A stretch of DNA of 64,000 nucleotides from Nymphaea colorata (Eukaryota > Streptophyta > Magnoliopsida > Nymphaeales > Nymphaeaceae). Location of the stretch: assembly GCF_008831285.2 (NCBI RefSeq), contig NC_045148.1, forward strand, positions 5,518,001-5,582,000, given 5' to 3'. Shown in pieces: positions 1 through 11,230 of this stretch (position 1 is its first letter; each line of letters begins with the position of its first letter). The notes under the pieces were generated by a model. The model did not search any database and was not told the DNA's origin. It saw only the letters and a program-made list of their open reading frames with translations. The position numbers were made by a program, and so were the translations under genes.

Positions 1-324
1 ATTTGGATGCTATCAGGTTGTTATGCAACATTAATTTAAATTTTTTTGATGAAGTTTGAATTGGAAGGATTTGTTATGAATAAGATCTATGCTAAAGCAA
101 AGAAGCTACTAGCATATTAGAAAATTGGTCATGGTGAGTACGATAGAAGACCAAACATGGGGATGAGTTGGATACCCTATTGTCGATTTGATCAGCCACA
201 AAGTCATGTTGTGGTGGTTACAAGTAAGGGTGCATGCTGACAGCAGGAATCCCACAAAGGTAACTTTCTTTTGTCTCCATGTTGTTGATTTGATTTTGTA
301 ATATCAATAATGTTCTTAAAAACT
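1..324. other. unassigned AT-rich sequence before the duplication
   Basis: No gene can be supported here. The stretch lies just outside the left edge of the large tandem duplication. Short open frames are interrupted and match no family I recognise. Confidence 0.4.
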
Positions 325-339
325 TGCACAAAAAAAGGT

Positions 340-1150
340 GTGAGCTGAAAAAAAATTGACTTGCGCTATTTGTGTTGTGGTAAAGGAATCTAGTTTTTTG
401 TATTGGACTCAACCTCTACTTACCTCTACTTAGTATGCCTTCAAACTCGAAGAGCATGATATAATACTTTTGTCAACAAGTAAGGTTTGAGTTTGATTTT
501 CTCTATTTACCATGTTTTTGCCCACACATATATGTCATATAATTTTCAAATTGCCATGATTTGAGTTAAGTATTTTTACAATTTTACATGATAAAGTTAC
601 GGATGCAAGACCAAAATAAAAGTGGCATGAATATTATTCAAGGGAAACCTTGTTATATTGGTGAAAGTATCGTTAATGCATGTGACGTAGATGTCATTGA
701 TGATAATGAAATAAATTTAAATGTTAAACCTTGATCCATAAAATGAAAAGGGGAGTGTTTTGCATAAAAATGAAGGGGAAAGGTATACTCCAATAGTATC
801 TATCTGTTTTATACCTTAAATTTCTGTGTAATTTACATATCAAACATTACAAGAAATTTGGGTATGAGTAACATTCATTCTTTTAATACTGTTACTATTA
901 TCGATCATTCCTAGGTCATATTCAGCTGAGTTTTCTCAATATTTCTAATAGTTTTTCATCCTCACATGAAATAAACAAATGCAAAAATAAATCTTGCCAC
1001 TGTTACTCTAGGTGGACAGAATTTGATTGGATTTTGGTTTACCTAGATCAACCTTATAAGTCACAAATTTTACTAATAAATTTAGCATTCTAAGATCACT
1101 TTGTGTGTTTTTTCTATAGGCATTTGCTCTTACTTGCGGGAAAATGTTTT
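340..1150. repeat. dispersed module M, copy 1
   Basis: This is an AT-rich module of about 0.8 kb. Recognisable landmarks, in order, are a gctattt-gtgttgtgg start, a long ttggactcaacc tract, a gttacggatgcaagac tract, aagtggcatga, a tgatgataa tract, ccataaa, a tactcc-atagtatct tract, a gaaatttgggta tract, and an aatttgattggattttggtt tract near the end. The same landmarks occur in order near 6755, 9790, 10451 and 16990. A frame over about 593-734 stays open and encodes a short acidic D-V-I-D-D-N motif, which may be decayed coding sequence. I do not recognise the family. Confidence 0.6.
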
Positions 1151-2127
1151 AAAAAATTGGTACCTAAAATTTACATCTGAATGACATCATAACAACCCAA
1201 ATGCACCATAAAATGTTAAAATTCATTAAGGATTGCCAATCAAATAGTAAATCATTTTTCAACTTGAAGGATCAGCAAACAAGTTCTCAATTTTGTCTAA
1301 AAATTTGACAAAGCTGTCTCTGGATGGAAACTATTAAAGTGGATCTATTAAAGTGGAGAGATAATTTATGACAATAATAATTTATATCAAAGATAATTAT
1401 TTCTTTTTTTCTCTTTTATTTTTCGTACATAGTTTTGATAATGAAAGATAATTTTTTAAGCTATCCTTCCACTTTCAGGTTTTTCACCTTGAGGCAGCTC
1501 TTTGAAGCTTTCTTTTAAAGCCTACATGCCTGCCTGTTGTACCCCATGAAAGTTGAGCAGTAATTGGTTATTTTCCTAAATGCTTGAGTGGTTCTTCTAA
1601 TTTATTCTTAAAAGAAATGACTATCGGAATCATTTTTATTTATTCATAGAGCTGTAATGAAGAGTAGTGAAGTGAATATACGTGGCTTCTTTTTCATATT
1701 TCTGGAAAGACATATCATTTTGAACAGAAAATCTCAAGAAAAAGGCTTTTGATACTGGTAGGAAATCAGCGCAAGGCATTATAAGGTCAATGATTCGCCA
1801 AATAGACCATGAAAAATTTATCTCAAGGGGAAGGACTCAAGGATGCAGGGTTCAACACAATTGGGTATAACAAACCCTCAGATGTTACAATTACCCCTGG
1901 CTCCAACTATCTAGCTAGTCTAAGAAAACACTATGAAATCAGATTCAGTTCATAAAACTTGGTTGATTTGCTCGTTTTGAAAACTTAACATGCTAAAACG
2001 TACATTAAATATAGTACATTATCATCTTGTTCTACGAAATGCATCAGTGGGAATTTTATAGGTACGTATAAAGTTAATTCACATCAAATAACATAGAAAT
2101 ACAATTGTAAATAGCTAGCTTCAATCT
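1151..2127. other. no gene seen; duplicated flank
   Basis: This is AT-rich sequence shared with copy B (about 11230-12171). It has no supportable coding region or RNA gene. Confidence 0.5.
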
Positions 2128-4563
2128 CATTATGATTCAAGTGTTATCATCACACATGTGAACTAATAGAATAATTGGTCCACAACGGAAGTTCAGGAAT
2201 TTATTTTCATAGAAATCTGAGTCAGTTTGCTCTATATTTATTTTTCTTATGCAATAACGACAATGTGCAAAAAATCCGCATTAATTAATTTCAAATATGG
2301 TTGATATTGAGGGAGAAACAACATTAGTTAGGAGTTGGACGGCACAAATTTAGTTTGGTCATCTCATGAGATTTGAATCTGTCGAAATACCGAACACGAT
2401 ATTTGACAACTAGCTAGTAAACGTTCTATCGCAGAAGCAAATAGCATCGACCAATGAGAAAAAAAAAATTACTTGTCGTCAATGAAAATATCGTATATAT
2501 GATTGAGAAAAATGAAACTTGATTCTTAACCTGCGATGAAGCATATGTCACAACTGAAAGAAAACAGATGAGCTTTGATTAATATAAAATAATTAAGATA
2601 TTTTTACTAACTACTCAAAGAATGTCAAAAGGAAAATATAGATGTGAGGTTGCAACATATCAACAGGATTAATTCACATACTCGCTATATGTCTCATGCT
2701 CTTCTCCAAGATACCTACGTTGGTGGGTTGCCCTAACCAAAAAGCAAGCTCTTTCCCTTTGAGAATTGTTTGCCGACCAACTAATATTCCTCCTAATTAT
2801 GAAAGATAATTGAATGGTAGAACTAGACAAAAATTCACCAAAAAGAAACAAGTCTGATGACAAAAACACTGCAAACTAAAAAGAAAATGAAGAAACCAAA
2901 CGTGATTGACTTCTCTACTCAGAGATGATGAAAAGATAACTATATATCTTCCTTTACAAGAAGGGAAAAACATAGTTCATATGCACCACAAGCCACTCCT
3001 TATTGCAAACCATCATAGAGAACATTGAAGGTAAGAAATTTATTACAGTGGTACATATATAACGAAAACTAAAGCCACATAGTAGGATGCCTCCGTCATT
3101 ATTTACGATGCCGTCTCAAGAAAACGGCAAAGGAGGAGGTACCAAAGGTACTTGACAATTCAGTTGGAGAGCTAGTGAGGCTAGCGCAAGAACAAAGCAC
3201 TAGCTGCTTCTTCTTCGGAGGTGACGCCAAAGAGCACCCCCGGTTTCTTCTCAGCCCAGCCTGCGGGCAGCCCCTCCGTCATCATGAACATGTGCAATGC
3301 GAAGAGGCTGTCACATGCTGCTCCATGGGGTTCCCTCCCATCCCTCTCCAAGAGTACCGACCTCGCCAGCCCTTCCAGTGTCCCGTCGTTCCCTTCGCCC
3401 TTTAGCCCCAGCAACGCAGCCATGTCGTACAAAGCGGGAAAGTAGGAAGCCACCATCCTCAAGAATGCCTCCCGCTCGGTGGGCAGGCCGGTCTGAACTT
3501 TCTGGCTCAGCAGCGCAACGAAGTCGAGCCCGCCTTTGAACACCACCCAGCAGATGTCAATCTTGTGCGACGTAAGCGAGGTGCACAGCCCCGACAGGTC
3601 GGTGGCAAATAATCGCGGATGGATCCCTTCACTCCTCAGCTTCCTGCCGCTGATGCCACCGGTGCAGTACTTCTGCAAGAACTGCTCCTCCTCCTCCGAT
3701 AGATCCCGGCCGTTGCCGCCGTTATCCACCGGCATGAGGTTGAACTCCCACACACAAGGCTGCCAGGTTTCTGGGCAAGTAGGCATCTCCTTTCGCTTGC
3801 TAGAGAAGGCAAGGCCGACCTGCACCATGTTGTTCTTGTTGTTGTCAGCCATTTGGCGGAGAGTGGCATAGTTAGCATCGATGTCGCCCCAGTCCGTGGA
3901 GGCAGGGACTCTGTCGGGGCAGAGAAGAACGCGGGTACTGAAGGAGACGATTGGGAACAAGCAGAGGAAGCCCCTGATGGCCTTCATCTCCTCCTCGTAG
4001 TTGTGCTTCCAAACTTGTCTGATGAGGACGTTGGATCCCATGGATGACATGTGTGGCCAGAAAAGAGCAAGAAACCAAGAAACGAGAGAAGCTGAGGCCT
4101 GAGAGTATGAATGAGCTCAACCGAGTGTTGGTTCTTATAATTTTCCGGCAGCTTCTATCATCCCTTCAAAGTCAAAATGACTTATTTTTTAAAGAATATT
4201 TCTATAGCACTATTTATGAAAAATTAAGTATGTATCAGGTTGGTTCTAAAAATGGCAACACTCTCTATCTTTCCATATTAAATGTACCAATACCATCAAA
4301 CTTAAAGATGAAGGCGTAAGCATAAAAGACGAGTCAAATTACTGATTCCCCAAGTGATCATGACATGAAAATTGAGAAATCCAACCATGTTGCCATGAAC
4401 TCTATGTTGCATCTAACAACATGGAACTTTATATCTGATTCAATTAATTGATTTATGAACAAAGGAAAATAAAAGTAAAAGAAATTATAGAACTACATGT
4501 TTCATAATACTAATAACAATGTTTAGAAAATGGATAATGAAGTTAATTTTCTTTGGAGGAAAT
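2128..4563. repeat. inverted block A (carries CAF1-like gene)
   Basis: The reverse complement of this block matches 12172-14808, while the sequence on both sides is in direct orientation between the two copies. The left breakpoint lies between the shared tract ending near 2127 and the tract cacatgtgaactaatag starting near 2154. The right breakpoint lies just before ctatgaacagcatgcttg (4567). The corresponding boundaries in copy B are near 12172 and 14808. Which orientation is ancestral cannot be told from this window. Confidence 0.85.
3181..4050 (-). CDS. CAF1/POP2-like protein, probable pseudo-deadenylase (copy A)
   Basis: This intact intronless frame of 289 residues resembles the CCR4-associated factor 1 family, the DEDDh-type 3'-5' exonuclease subunit of the CCR4-NOT complex that shortens mRNA poly(A) tails. 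Family-wide landmarks occur in order: an IRQVWKHNYEEE opening (residues 10-21), NYATLRQM, MVQVGLAFS, CVWEFNL, a CWVVFKGGLDF segment, SYFPALYDM, and an HGAACDSL segment near the C-terminus. In CAF1 proteins the first catalytic pair lies in a D-T-E-F motif after F-P; here the matching stretch is F-P-I-V-S-F-S-T-R-V, so both acids are replaced (S38, R40). The later Asp (GLDF), His and Asp (HGAACD) remain. Length matches plant CAF1 (about 280 residues). The start is the ATG shared with copy B. It may act as a non-catalytic subunit or be decaying. Confidence 0.8.
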   Translation of the reverse strand: MSSMGSNVLIRQVWKHNYEEEMKAIRGFLCLFPIVSFSTRVLLCPDRVPASTDWGDIDANYATLRQMADNNKNNMVQVGLAFSSKRKEMPTCPETWQPCVWEFNLMPVDNGGNGRDLSEEEEQFLQKYCTGGISGRKLRSEGIHPRLFATDLSGLCTSLTSHKIDICWVVFKGGLDFVALLSQKVQTGLPTEREAFLRMVASYFPALYDMAALLGLKGEGNDGTLEGLARSVLLERDGREPHGAACDSLFALHMFMMTEGLPAGWAEKKPGVLFGVTSEEEAASALFLR

Positions 4564-4599
4564 AACTATGAACAGCATGCTTGCTGTATGATGTGGGCT

Positions 4600-5230
4600 T
4601 GGAATCAATAAAATCTACACTTAAATAGCTATGACTTCATCTTCAACCAAGTCAAAATAAGACCTGTTTCGATTTATTTGGACTTTGCGTCAAGTTCAAA
4701 CTTACAAGCTTATGGTCCAATCTATCCATATAAGGGTTCATATAATAATTTAGGAAAACATCCTGATTTTTATCTAATTTGGTTCAATCCAAAATCGATA
4801 TTCGATCCAAAATCTACATGTAATGCAAAAACGATTATAAATCAAAAATATGTGTTCAACCCAAAATATTTTTATACCCAAATATTCTAGATCCATACCT
4901 AAACCGAAACTTTTTTAAACACACACACATAAAAAAACAGAACCAAATCTGAACCTAAATCAAGTCGATATCCAAACTACAGGAAATCCAATCCAATACC
5001 TTGACCTGCTCTCTCAAGCCCTAGATCATTGGGGCATCATTAACAGAGGTGGCCCTGACTTGATCGTCCACGTATCTGGAACCATTAGGGGTTGCTCCTA
5101 GTAGCATAGTTATAGCAGGATTCTCCAATTAGTCATCAGTATATATGGGGATCCAATTGATCTCGATATCTTGCACGTTGATGAGTTCTGTATATGAATA
5201 CAACCGGGCCTAATGGGGAAACATAGTTGG
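4600..5230. repeat. degenerate Lys/Pro/Asn-rich AT repeat block R1
   Basis: The block holds many imperfect aatccaaa / ccaaaatc tracts, which create short fortuitous frames. It is followed by a conserved tail (ccttgacct, gatctcgatatcttgcac, tgatgagttctg). A diverged second copy with the same order of landmarks lies at 5930-6480, and both recur in copy B (about 14850-15470 and 16140-16720). It is non-coding as far as can be seen. Confidence 0.5.
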
Positions 5231-5279
5231 TAGTACCGAAGCACATATTAGCATATTATGTCACAATTTAACAAAACAG

Positions 5280-5800
5280 GAAAATGATTTTAATTAATAA
5301 AAAAATAATTGACATTTGTTGGTAACTATTAAAAGGATCTAAACCGTCTCCAGATTAATCTTTTAATTTGGTTGAAAGACAAAGAGATAGGGCGGTCATC
5401 CATCAAATTTTACTATATATAAATTTGAGATGAGTTTCATTGTCCAAACAGGAAAGCGGAACGATAAAGTAAATTGTAAGCTGACGGATAACCAATGAGT
5501 CCAAAGGAGCCCGACAACAAAAAAGAGGTTTTTTTCTTTGAGAAATAGTCCAACCAATGCACCTTTGAATTGGGAAAAGCAACTGAATGGCAAAAGTACT
5601 TGAGAAAAAAAGGAAAATAAAACAGCAGGAAGGACCCACATTCACTTCTCTGGTCCAAGACGATAAATAGCTAAATGTAGACATATCGACCTGAAATGAA
5701 GCATATCATGTGACAACTAAAACAAAATAAAATGAAAATAATAAAAATAATTAACATTTCTTCGTAACTACCCAAGGGACTTCACAACCTATTAAGCTGG
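5280..5800. repeat. diverged relative of the CAF1 3' flank
   Basis: The tract acctgaaatgaagcatat followed by gacaactaaaac and the ataattaacatttc stretch resembles, in the same order, the stretch at about 2530-2640 beside the CAF1-like gene. The tract around 5535-5660 resembles 2760-2930. It may be a remnant of an older duplication of the gene flank. No CAF1 coding sequence is visible here. Confidence 0.35.
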
Positions 5801-5929
5801 ATCCAAGCCAGAGGCATCGTACGACAATATAAAAAACCAAATTTATTTTGTCCTGATCAGTGCTTCAAGTCCCATTTCAGCCCAATTCGGAACCAAAAGA
5901 AGTTCAAATTTCATCCTGGATACCCAATA

Positions 5930-6480
5930 TTTCAATTTGAACCTTCGCTCAAGTTCAATCTAATTTATCCATAGTCTTACCCATCCATATCTGAGTCCGG
6001 CAGACAATTTACAAATAATCATTCTTGTCTAATTTGGTTAAACTCAAAATTGATACCCACTCCAACATTTATTTTTGACCCCAAATTCATATATATCAAA
6101 CTAAACTCTATTATCAACTTAAAATCTGTACCAAAATCTAAATTCATGCATAAACATAAACTTACTTTCTATCCAAAATCCATGTCCAAACTCAAATCCA
6201 AGCTGAAAGCCAATATCATATCTAAAACAAAATCCATATCCAAAACCCATAATGATCTCTACCAAACACCTTGACCCACTTACTCAAAGTTCCAAGCTAT
6301 TTTCCAAGGGCGTGGCCTCAGATGACCCAGCAGACTGAAGCCCCCATCTATTTGAGACCGTTTGGGATAAAACCCAACAACATAGATGTAGTAGATTCAC
6401 CACTGAGTGAGTCAAGATGGTGACCTAGTTGATATCAATATTGTCTTTCATATTGATGAGATCTTTCATGACCACCGCCA
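5930..6480. repeat. degenerate repeat block R2 (relative of R1)
   Basis: This block has imperfect ccaaaatcta / aaactcaaatcc tracts followed by a tail with cttgaccca, gatatcaatattgtc and attgatgagatc. That is the same landmark order as the block at 4600-5230. It is likely a second, older copy of that non-coding repeat. Confidence 0.45.
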
Positions 6481-6754
6481 GCCAAACTAACGGAGAAAGT
6501 TGCGAACCATATCACCCAAAACTACCTACAGCTTGAAACTTGATTTACCAGAGTCTGTTTGGCGCATGTTGATCCTAAACAGCAAATGCAAAAGAAGAGA
6601 AAGCAAGTGCAATTGAGGAGGAATAAATTGATCTTTAACTAATTCTAGAGTAAGGAAAACACAAGAAGGAAACAAAGATAAACAAGAGAACAAGACAAAA
6701 GTCTAGCTAATATTCTATCTCCTCTTACACATGTACCTAGCCACCATAAGGAAT

Positions 6755-7580
6755 TTGGGTATTAGTATCATTCATTTTTTATAACACTGTTAGTATCAAT
6801 TAAAAAGTTACATCACAAAATGGCTTGAGCAAGAAAAATATTAGCTAGTGCTATTTTTGTAATGGTAAAGGAATTTAGTTTGCTTGCACGTTGGACTCAA
6901 GCCAAGTATGGTTTGAGATTGTTTCTTTTCCATTTACTGTGTTTTTGGCCATGCATGTCATATACTTGTCAAATCACCATAAGTTGAATTAAGTTTTTTT
7001 TTTTTATACTTTTTATTCGCTAAAGTTGTGGATGCAAGACATAAACAAGTGGCATGAGTGTCATTTAAAGTCAAAGCTTGTAATATTGGTGAAACTGTTG
7101 GTAATGCACACGACATAGGTAACATTGATGATAACAAATTAAAGCTAAATATAAATCACAAATCCATAAAAAAAAAAAGAAGAACGTGCTTTGCACAGAA
7201 ATGAAGTGAACTGATATACTCCGATAGTATCTATTCATTTTATACCATAAATTATTATGCAATACGACAACATTGCAAGAAGTTTGGTTCTAGAAGCATT
7301 CATTTTTTATAATACTGTTAGTCTTATAAATTCTTCCTAATATCATATTCACCCCAGTTTTTTGAACATTTCAGACAGCTTTGCACCACCAATTGAATGA
7401 AAAAATATAAAAAAAAGTCTTTGTACTATTACTCCAAGTCAATAGAATTTGATTCCAGATTTTGGTTCACTTAGCATCAACCTTACCAAGTTGCATCTAG
7501 TAATAAATCCAACATTCTAAACTTGTTTTGTGCGTCTCTCATATAAGCATTTATTCTTAAATGTAAAAAAATGTTTTTAA
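6755..7580. repeat. dispersed module M, copy 2
   Basis: The module landmarks recur here: gctatttttgtaatgg, ttggactcaag, gttgtggatgcaagac, aagtggcatgag, attgatgataac, ccataaa, tactccgatagtatct, aatttgattccagattttgg. It is preceded by a short extra copy of the module tail (gaatttgggtattag...aacactgtta), as if modules once stood head to tail. Confidence 0.6.
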
Positions 7581-9742
7581 AACAATTGATCATTATCGAA
7601 GGTAGCTAGTCAAATTTTTCCCATAAAATCTCTACTTCTCTCTGTCTTTTAAATATTTCTCTCACCCTCTTTATTAATTTCTCCTTCAAATCTCTCTCTC
7701 CCTTTTATTGATATAAATGTATCTCTCTCTTTTATTAGTCTCTCTTTCCCTACTTTATCTCTTTATTTTAAACATCTTTGCTCGTTTACCTCTCTCTAGA
7801 AGTCTAGTTTTGAAATTTTTGTTTAAGTCAGCCTACAAGTCTATTGATTCCATTAATGCCAAAACCAAAGTAGTGTATTCAACATTTTGGATCTATGCTT
7901 GTGGTTTCTATTTTCAGATATTTTTCTGTGAAAAGTCACAATAATAAACATATCTCTTAAATGAATGTCGTGGTAGGAATGCTCTTAGATTAATGTTGCA
8001 ATGATAATAAATGATATATTTTCAAACACATATAGAAAATTCATTTTATCATGCATACACAATTACTTACATAGTACACCAAATGTTCATATGCATATCT
8101 CTAAGATGTTTGAGTATGACATGATCATGCCCTCACAAAGTATTAATTGAATTTACGGCAAAATCTTGAAACTTCTTTATGATTCAAGAGAAACACTTCT
8201 ACAAATCATGATATTTTCTCATTTAAACACCAAATCTTTTCTCTTTCCAGAATCCTACTTTAATTTTCAAAACAGTTGCAATATTACAAAGTCCCTCCCT
8301 TTTTGGCCCGATGATGAATCAAACTATGGTTATAGTCCCCCTAATTAATGATCTTATTTCCAAATCAAAGATTGAAAATCTTGCTTTTACAAAACATGAC
8401 AAGTTGAAATTATAATCTGCAGAACAAGAAACATGCAAATATATTTCCGAATCATATTTTCTCAAAGCAAAAAAAGTTGAAAACTTTGATTTTTAAAACT
8501 ATTTTCAAACACAAAGTCTCTTTGACACTTGAGTTCTAGTGACAGTATTGTGTTTCTAAACCATCCAAGATTTCTACTTTTGAAGTATTTTTTCTTTAAA
8601 CAATTGTGTTTCTAAACCATCCAAGATTTCTACTTTTGAAGTTCATATTTCTAAAATTGCTATCATTCAGGGTTCTTTAAAAAACCTCGAAGACTATAAT
8701 TCTACCCTCAAGGAACTATTGTTTATACCAAACCCCATTTAATCTCTTTAAAATCCCCCTTAACCTTATGCAAATTTTCCTTAACTTGAGCATACATGCA
8801 TATTATTATCTTAACGTAACACTTACAGATGTTGAAATGTGCAAAGCAAAGAGACTAGTCCTTGGTTTGGTTGCACCAATAAAGGAGTTATGAATGGTAG
8901 GGTCTCGCACCAGTGGGCGAGTCAATTTCTCTTTCTTTTCAAAATAAAACACTCTTTTTCTAAAACATTTCAAAAACCAAAATTCATTTTGAGATGCAAA
9001 CAATATGTTACCGATGGGTCAAGTGATTGACACCTCCATGACCTAAAGACTAAGGGAACGCTGTAGTTGTCCTTGTATACATCATCTATTGCAAGGATGT
9101 TTTACTGATGCAAAACATCACCCCAATAAAAAAAAAAAACAAAAAGAAAAGAAACAAAACTCATTTTCAGCAACCCAATGTTGCACATCAGTAAAGCGAC
9201 AAGAATAACATTGAAAAGGCTACATTGCTGATATTTTCACTACTATTAATCTATAGCACTAATATATTCATTGGCATCCTTCTGAACCACTGATATTCTC
9301 TGTGTTATCCCCAATGAGAAATCGAACTTCACATTCAAATCACAACTCTATTGAAATTCAAAGTATTGCCGGAAAACCTAAAAGGCAAAAGAAAATACAA
9401 GTGAATTTAAACCAAGGAAATGGGAAGAACAACAAACCTGGTTATGTGCACACCCCTGTGCATGATTTTTTCATAAATAAGGACATGCAATGACAAAAAT
9501 GCCCCCATTAAAAATACAAAAAGAAAACTTTTGAGAGAGGTAAATAGGAATTGTGAAAAAAAGAAGAAGTATAGAGGTCCCACTATGCTTTATAAAAAAT
9601 TTTCAAAATATTCCATCTTCCTTTTGGGGCATACATGTTGCGTGCATAGTGATCTGTATGGAACTCAATCTCGAAATACAACCTGCCAACCATCATGTTG
9701 TGAAAAAACATAACAAAAATAAGGAAAAAAATCAATGAAGAA
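7581..9742. other. no gene seen; right part of copy A
   Basis: The sequence is AT-rich with pyrimidine-rich runs (7620-7800). A 41-bp direct repeat (tgtttctaaaccatccaag and following) is present at about 8549-8589 and 8608-8641. The 9142-9530 segment is private to this copy. No coding region is supportable. Confidence 0.45.
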
Positions 9743-9789
9743 TAACCTGCCAAATATTCTTAAGAAGTTTATCACACTATATGAAGTAA

Positions 9790-10450
9790 CTCTTCCATTT
9801 GAAGCATAGACTAGTATGTGTTATTTGTGCAATGGAGGAAGAATTTTGTTTAGGTATTGGACTTAACCTTTACTGAATATGCATTTTAATACTAGCATCT
9901 TGATTATATAACACTTATGTTACCAAGTATGGTCAGATTTTTGTTTTTAGTTCATATTACGCCTGTCCTCCCAGCTCTCGTGTTTCAGAGCTAGTTTCCT
10001 GGCCAATATGGTATAGGAGAGTAGTTCCTTGAGTGAGGTGACAGCCATGGCTGTCGACATACTGATGTCTTTACGGCAAGCCCATCCAGTTGCAGTACAC
10101 CCTTTGTGCTAGATGGCTACAGTTCATTTCATCTCCATTTGTCCATTTACCATTGTGTTTTTGCCTATCTATATCATCTACTTTTTGTGCACCATTAATT
10201 GAATTATGTTTTTTTATGCTTCCATGTTAAAGTTATGGAAGCGTGACTAAAAAAACAAGTGGCATGAATGGTTTTTGAATGTTAACCTTGTAATAGCGGT
10301 GAAAGTACTGTTGCTGCATATCATGTGAATGTCATTTCATTGTATACCTTAAATTGCTATGGAATTTAAAAGTAATGACACTACAAGAATTTTTCGGCAT
10401 GCGTAAGTGACATACCCTTTTTTGTATCCTTTTTGCTATTAATTGAAAAA
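9790..10450. repeat. dispersed module M, copy 3 (at the duplication junction)
   Basis: This partial, more diverged copy of the 0.8 kb module keeps ttatttgtgcaatgg, attggacttaacc, gttatggaagcgtgac, aagtggcatgaatg, gtgaaagtactgtt and a final ctacaagaattt tract. It has no counterpart inside the duplicated unit and lies exactly between copies A and B. Confidence 0.55.
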
Positions 10451-11230
10451 ATGCACAAAAAAATTGGTGCGAGCTGGAAAAAAAACTGACTTGTGCTATT
10501 TGCGTTGTGGTAAATGTATCTAGTTTTTCGTATTGGGCTCGACCTCTACTTAGTATGCCTTCAAATACTAAGAGCATGATATAATACTTTAGTCAACAAG
10601 TAAGGTTTGAGTTTGACTTTCTCTATTTACCTTGTTTTTTCCCACATATATATGTCATATAATTTTCAAATTGCCATGATTTGAGTTGTCTTTTTACTAT
10701 TTATATGATAAAGTTACGGATGCAAGGCCAAAATAAAAGTGGCATGAATATTATTAAACGCAATCCTTGCTATATTTGTGAAAGTATTGATAATGCATGT
10801 GATGTAGATGTCATTGATGATAATAAAATAAAATTAAGTGTTAAACCTTGATCCATAAAAAGAAAAGGAGAACGTGTTTTGCATAAAAATGAAGTGGAAG
10901 GGTATACACCAATAGTATCTATATGTTTTATACCTTAAATTGCTGTGTAATTTACGTATTCAAACATTACAAGAAATTTGGGTATGAGCAACATTGATTC
11001 TTTTAATACTGTTACTGTCATTTATCATTCCCAGGTCATATTCACCTGAGTTTTCATAGTATTTCTAATAGTTTTTCAAACATCACTTGAAATAAACAAA
11101 TGCAAAATAAATCTTGATACTTGGATTTTGGTTTACCTAGATCAACCTTACTATGTCACAAGTGTTACTAATAAACCTATCATTCTAAAATCACATTGTG
11201 TCTTGTATAGGCATTTACATCTGAATCACA
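10451..11230. repeat. dispersed module M, copy 1' (in copy B)
   Basis: This is the copy-B counterpart of the module at 340-1150, with the same landmarks at higher similarity than to the other modules. Confidence 0.65.

Larger units (their letters stand above)
325..9742. repeat. copy A of a ~9.4 kb tandem segmental duplication
   Basis: Sequence from about 325 to 9742 recurs, in the same order and orientation, at about 10451-19712. The exception is an internal block (2128-4563) that is inverted in the other copy. Anchors seen by eye include the start of the module near 325, the block near 4564-5230, the stretch 6755-7900 and the block 8800-9130. Similarity in the flanking non-coding parts looks like roughly 85-90 percent with many small indels. 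The unit carries one CAF1-like gene, two copies of a 0.8 kb module and long simple AT-rich stretches. About 390 bp at 9142-9530 is absent from copy B. Confidence 0.85.

Noticed and set aside
3221-4047. Several open frames on the plus strand and other frames across the CAF1-like gene
   Set aside because: They are antisense or shifted shadows of a GC-rich gene. None has family similarity, and the mirror set appears in copy B.
4678-6274. Lys/Pro/Asn-rich small proteins at 4678-4890 and 6050-6274
   Set aside because: They arise from degenerate ccaaaatc-type repeats, are not conserved between copies A and B as frames, and have no start or domain support.
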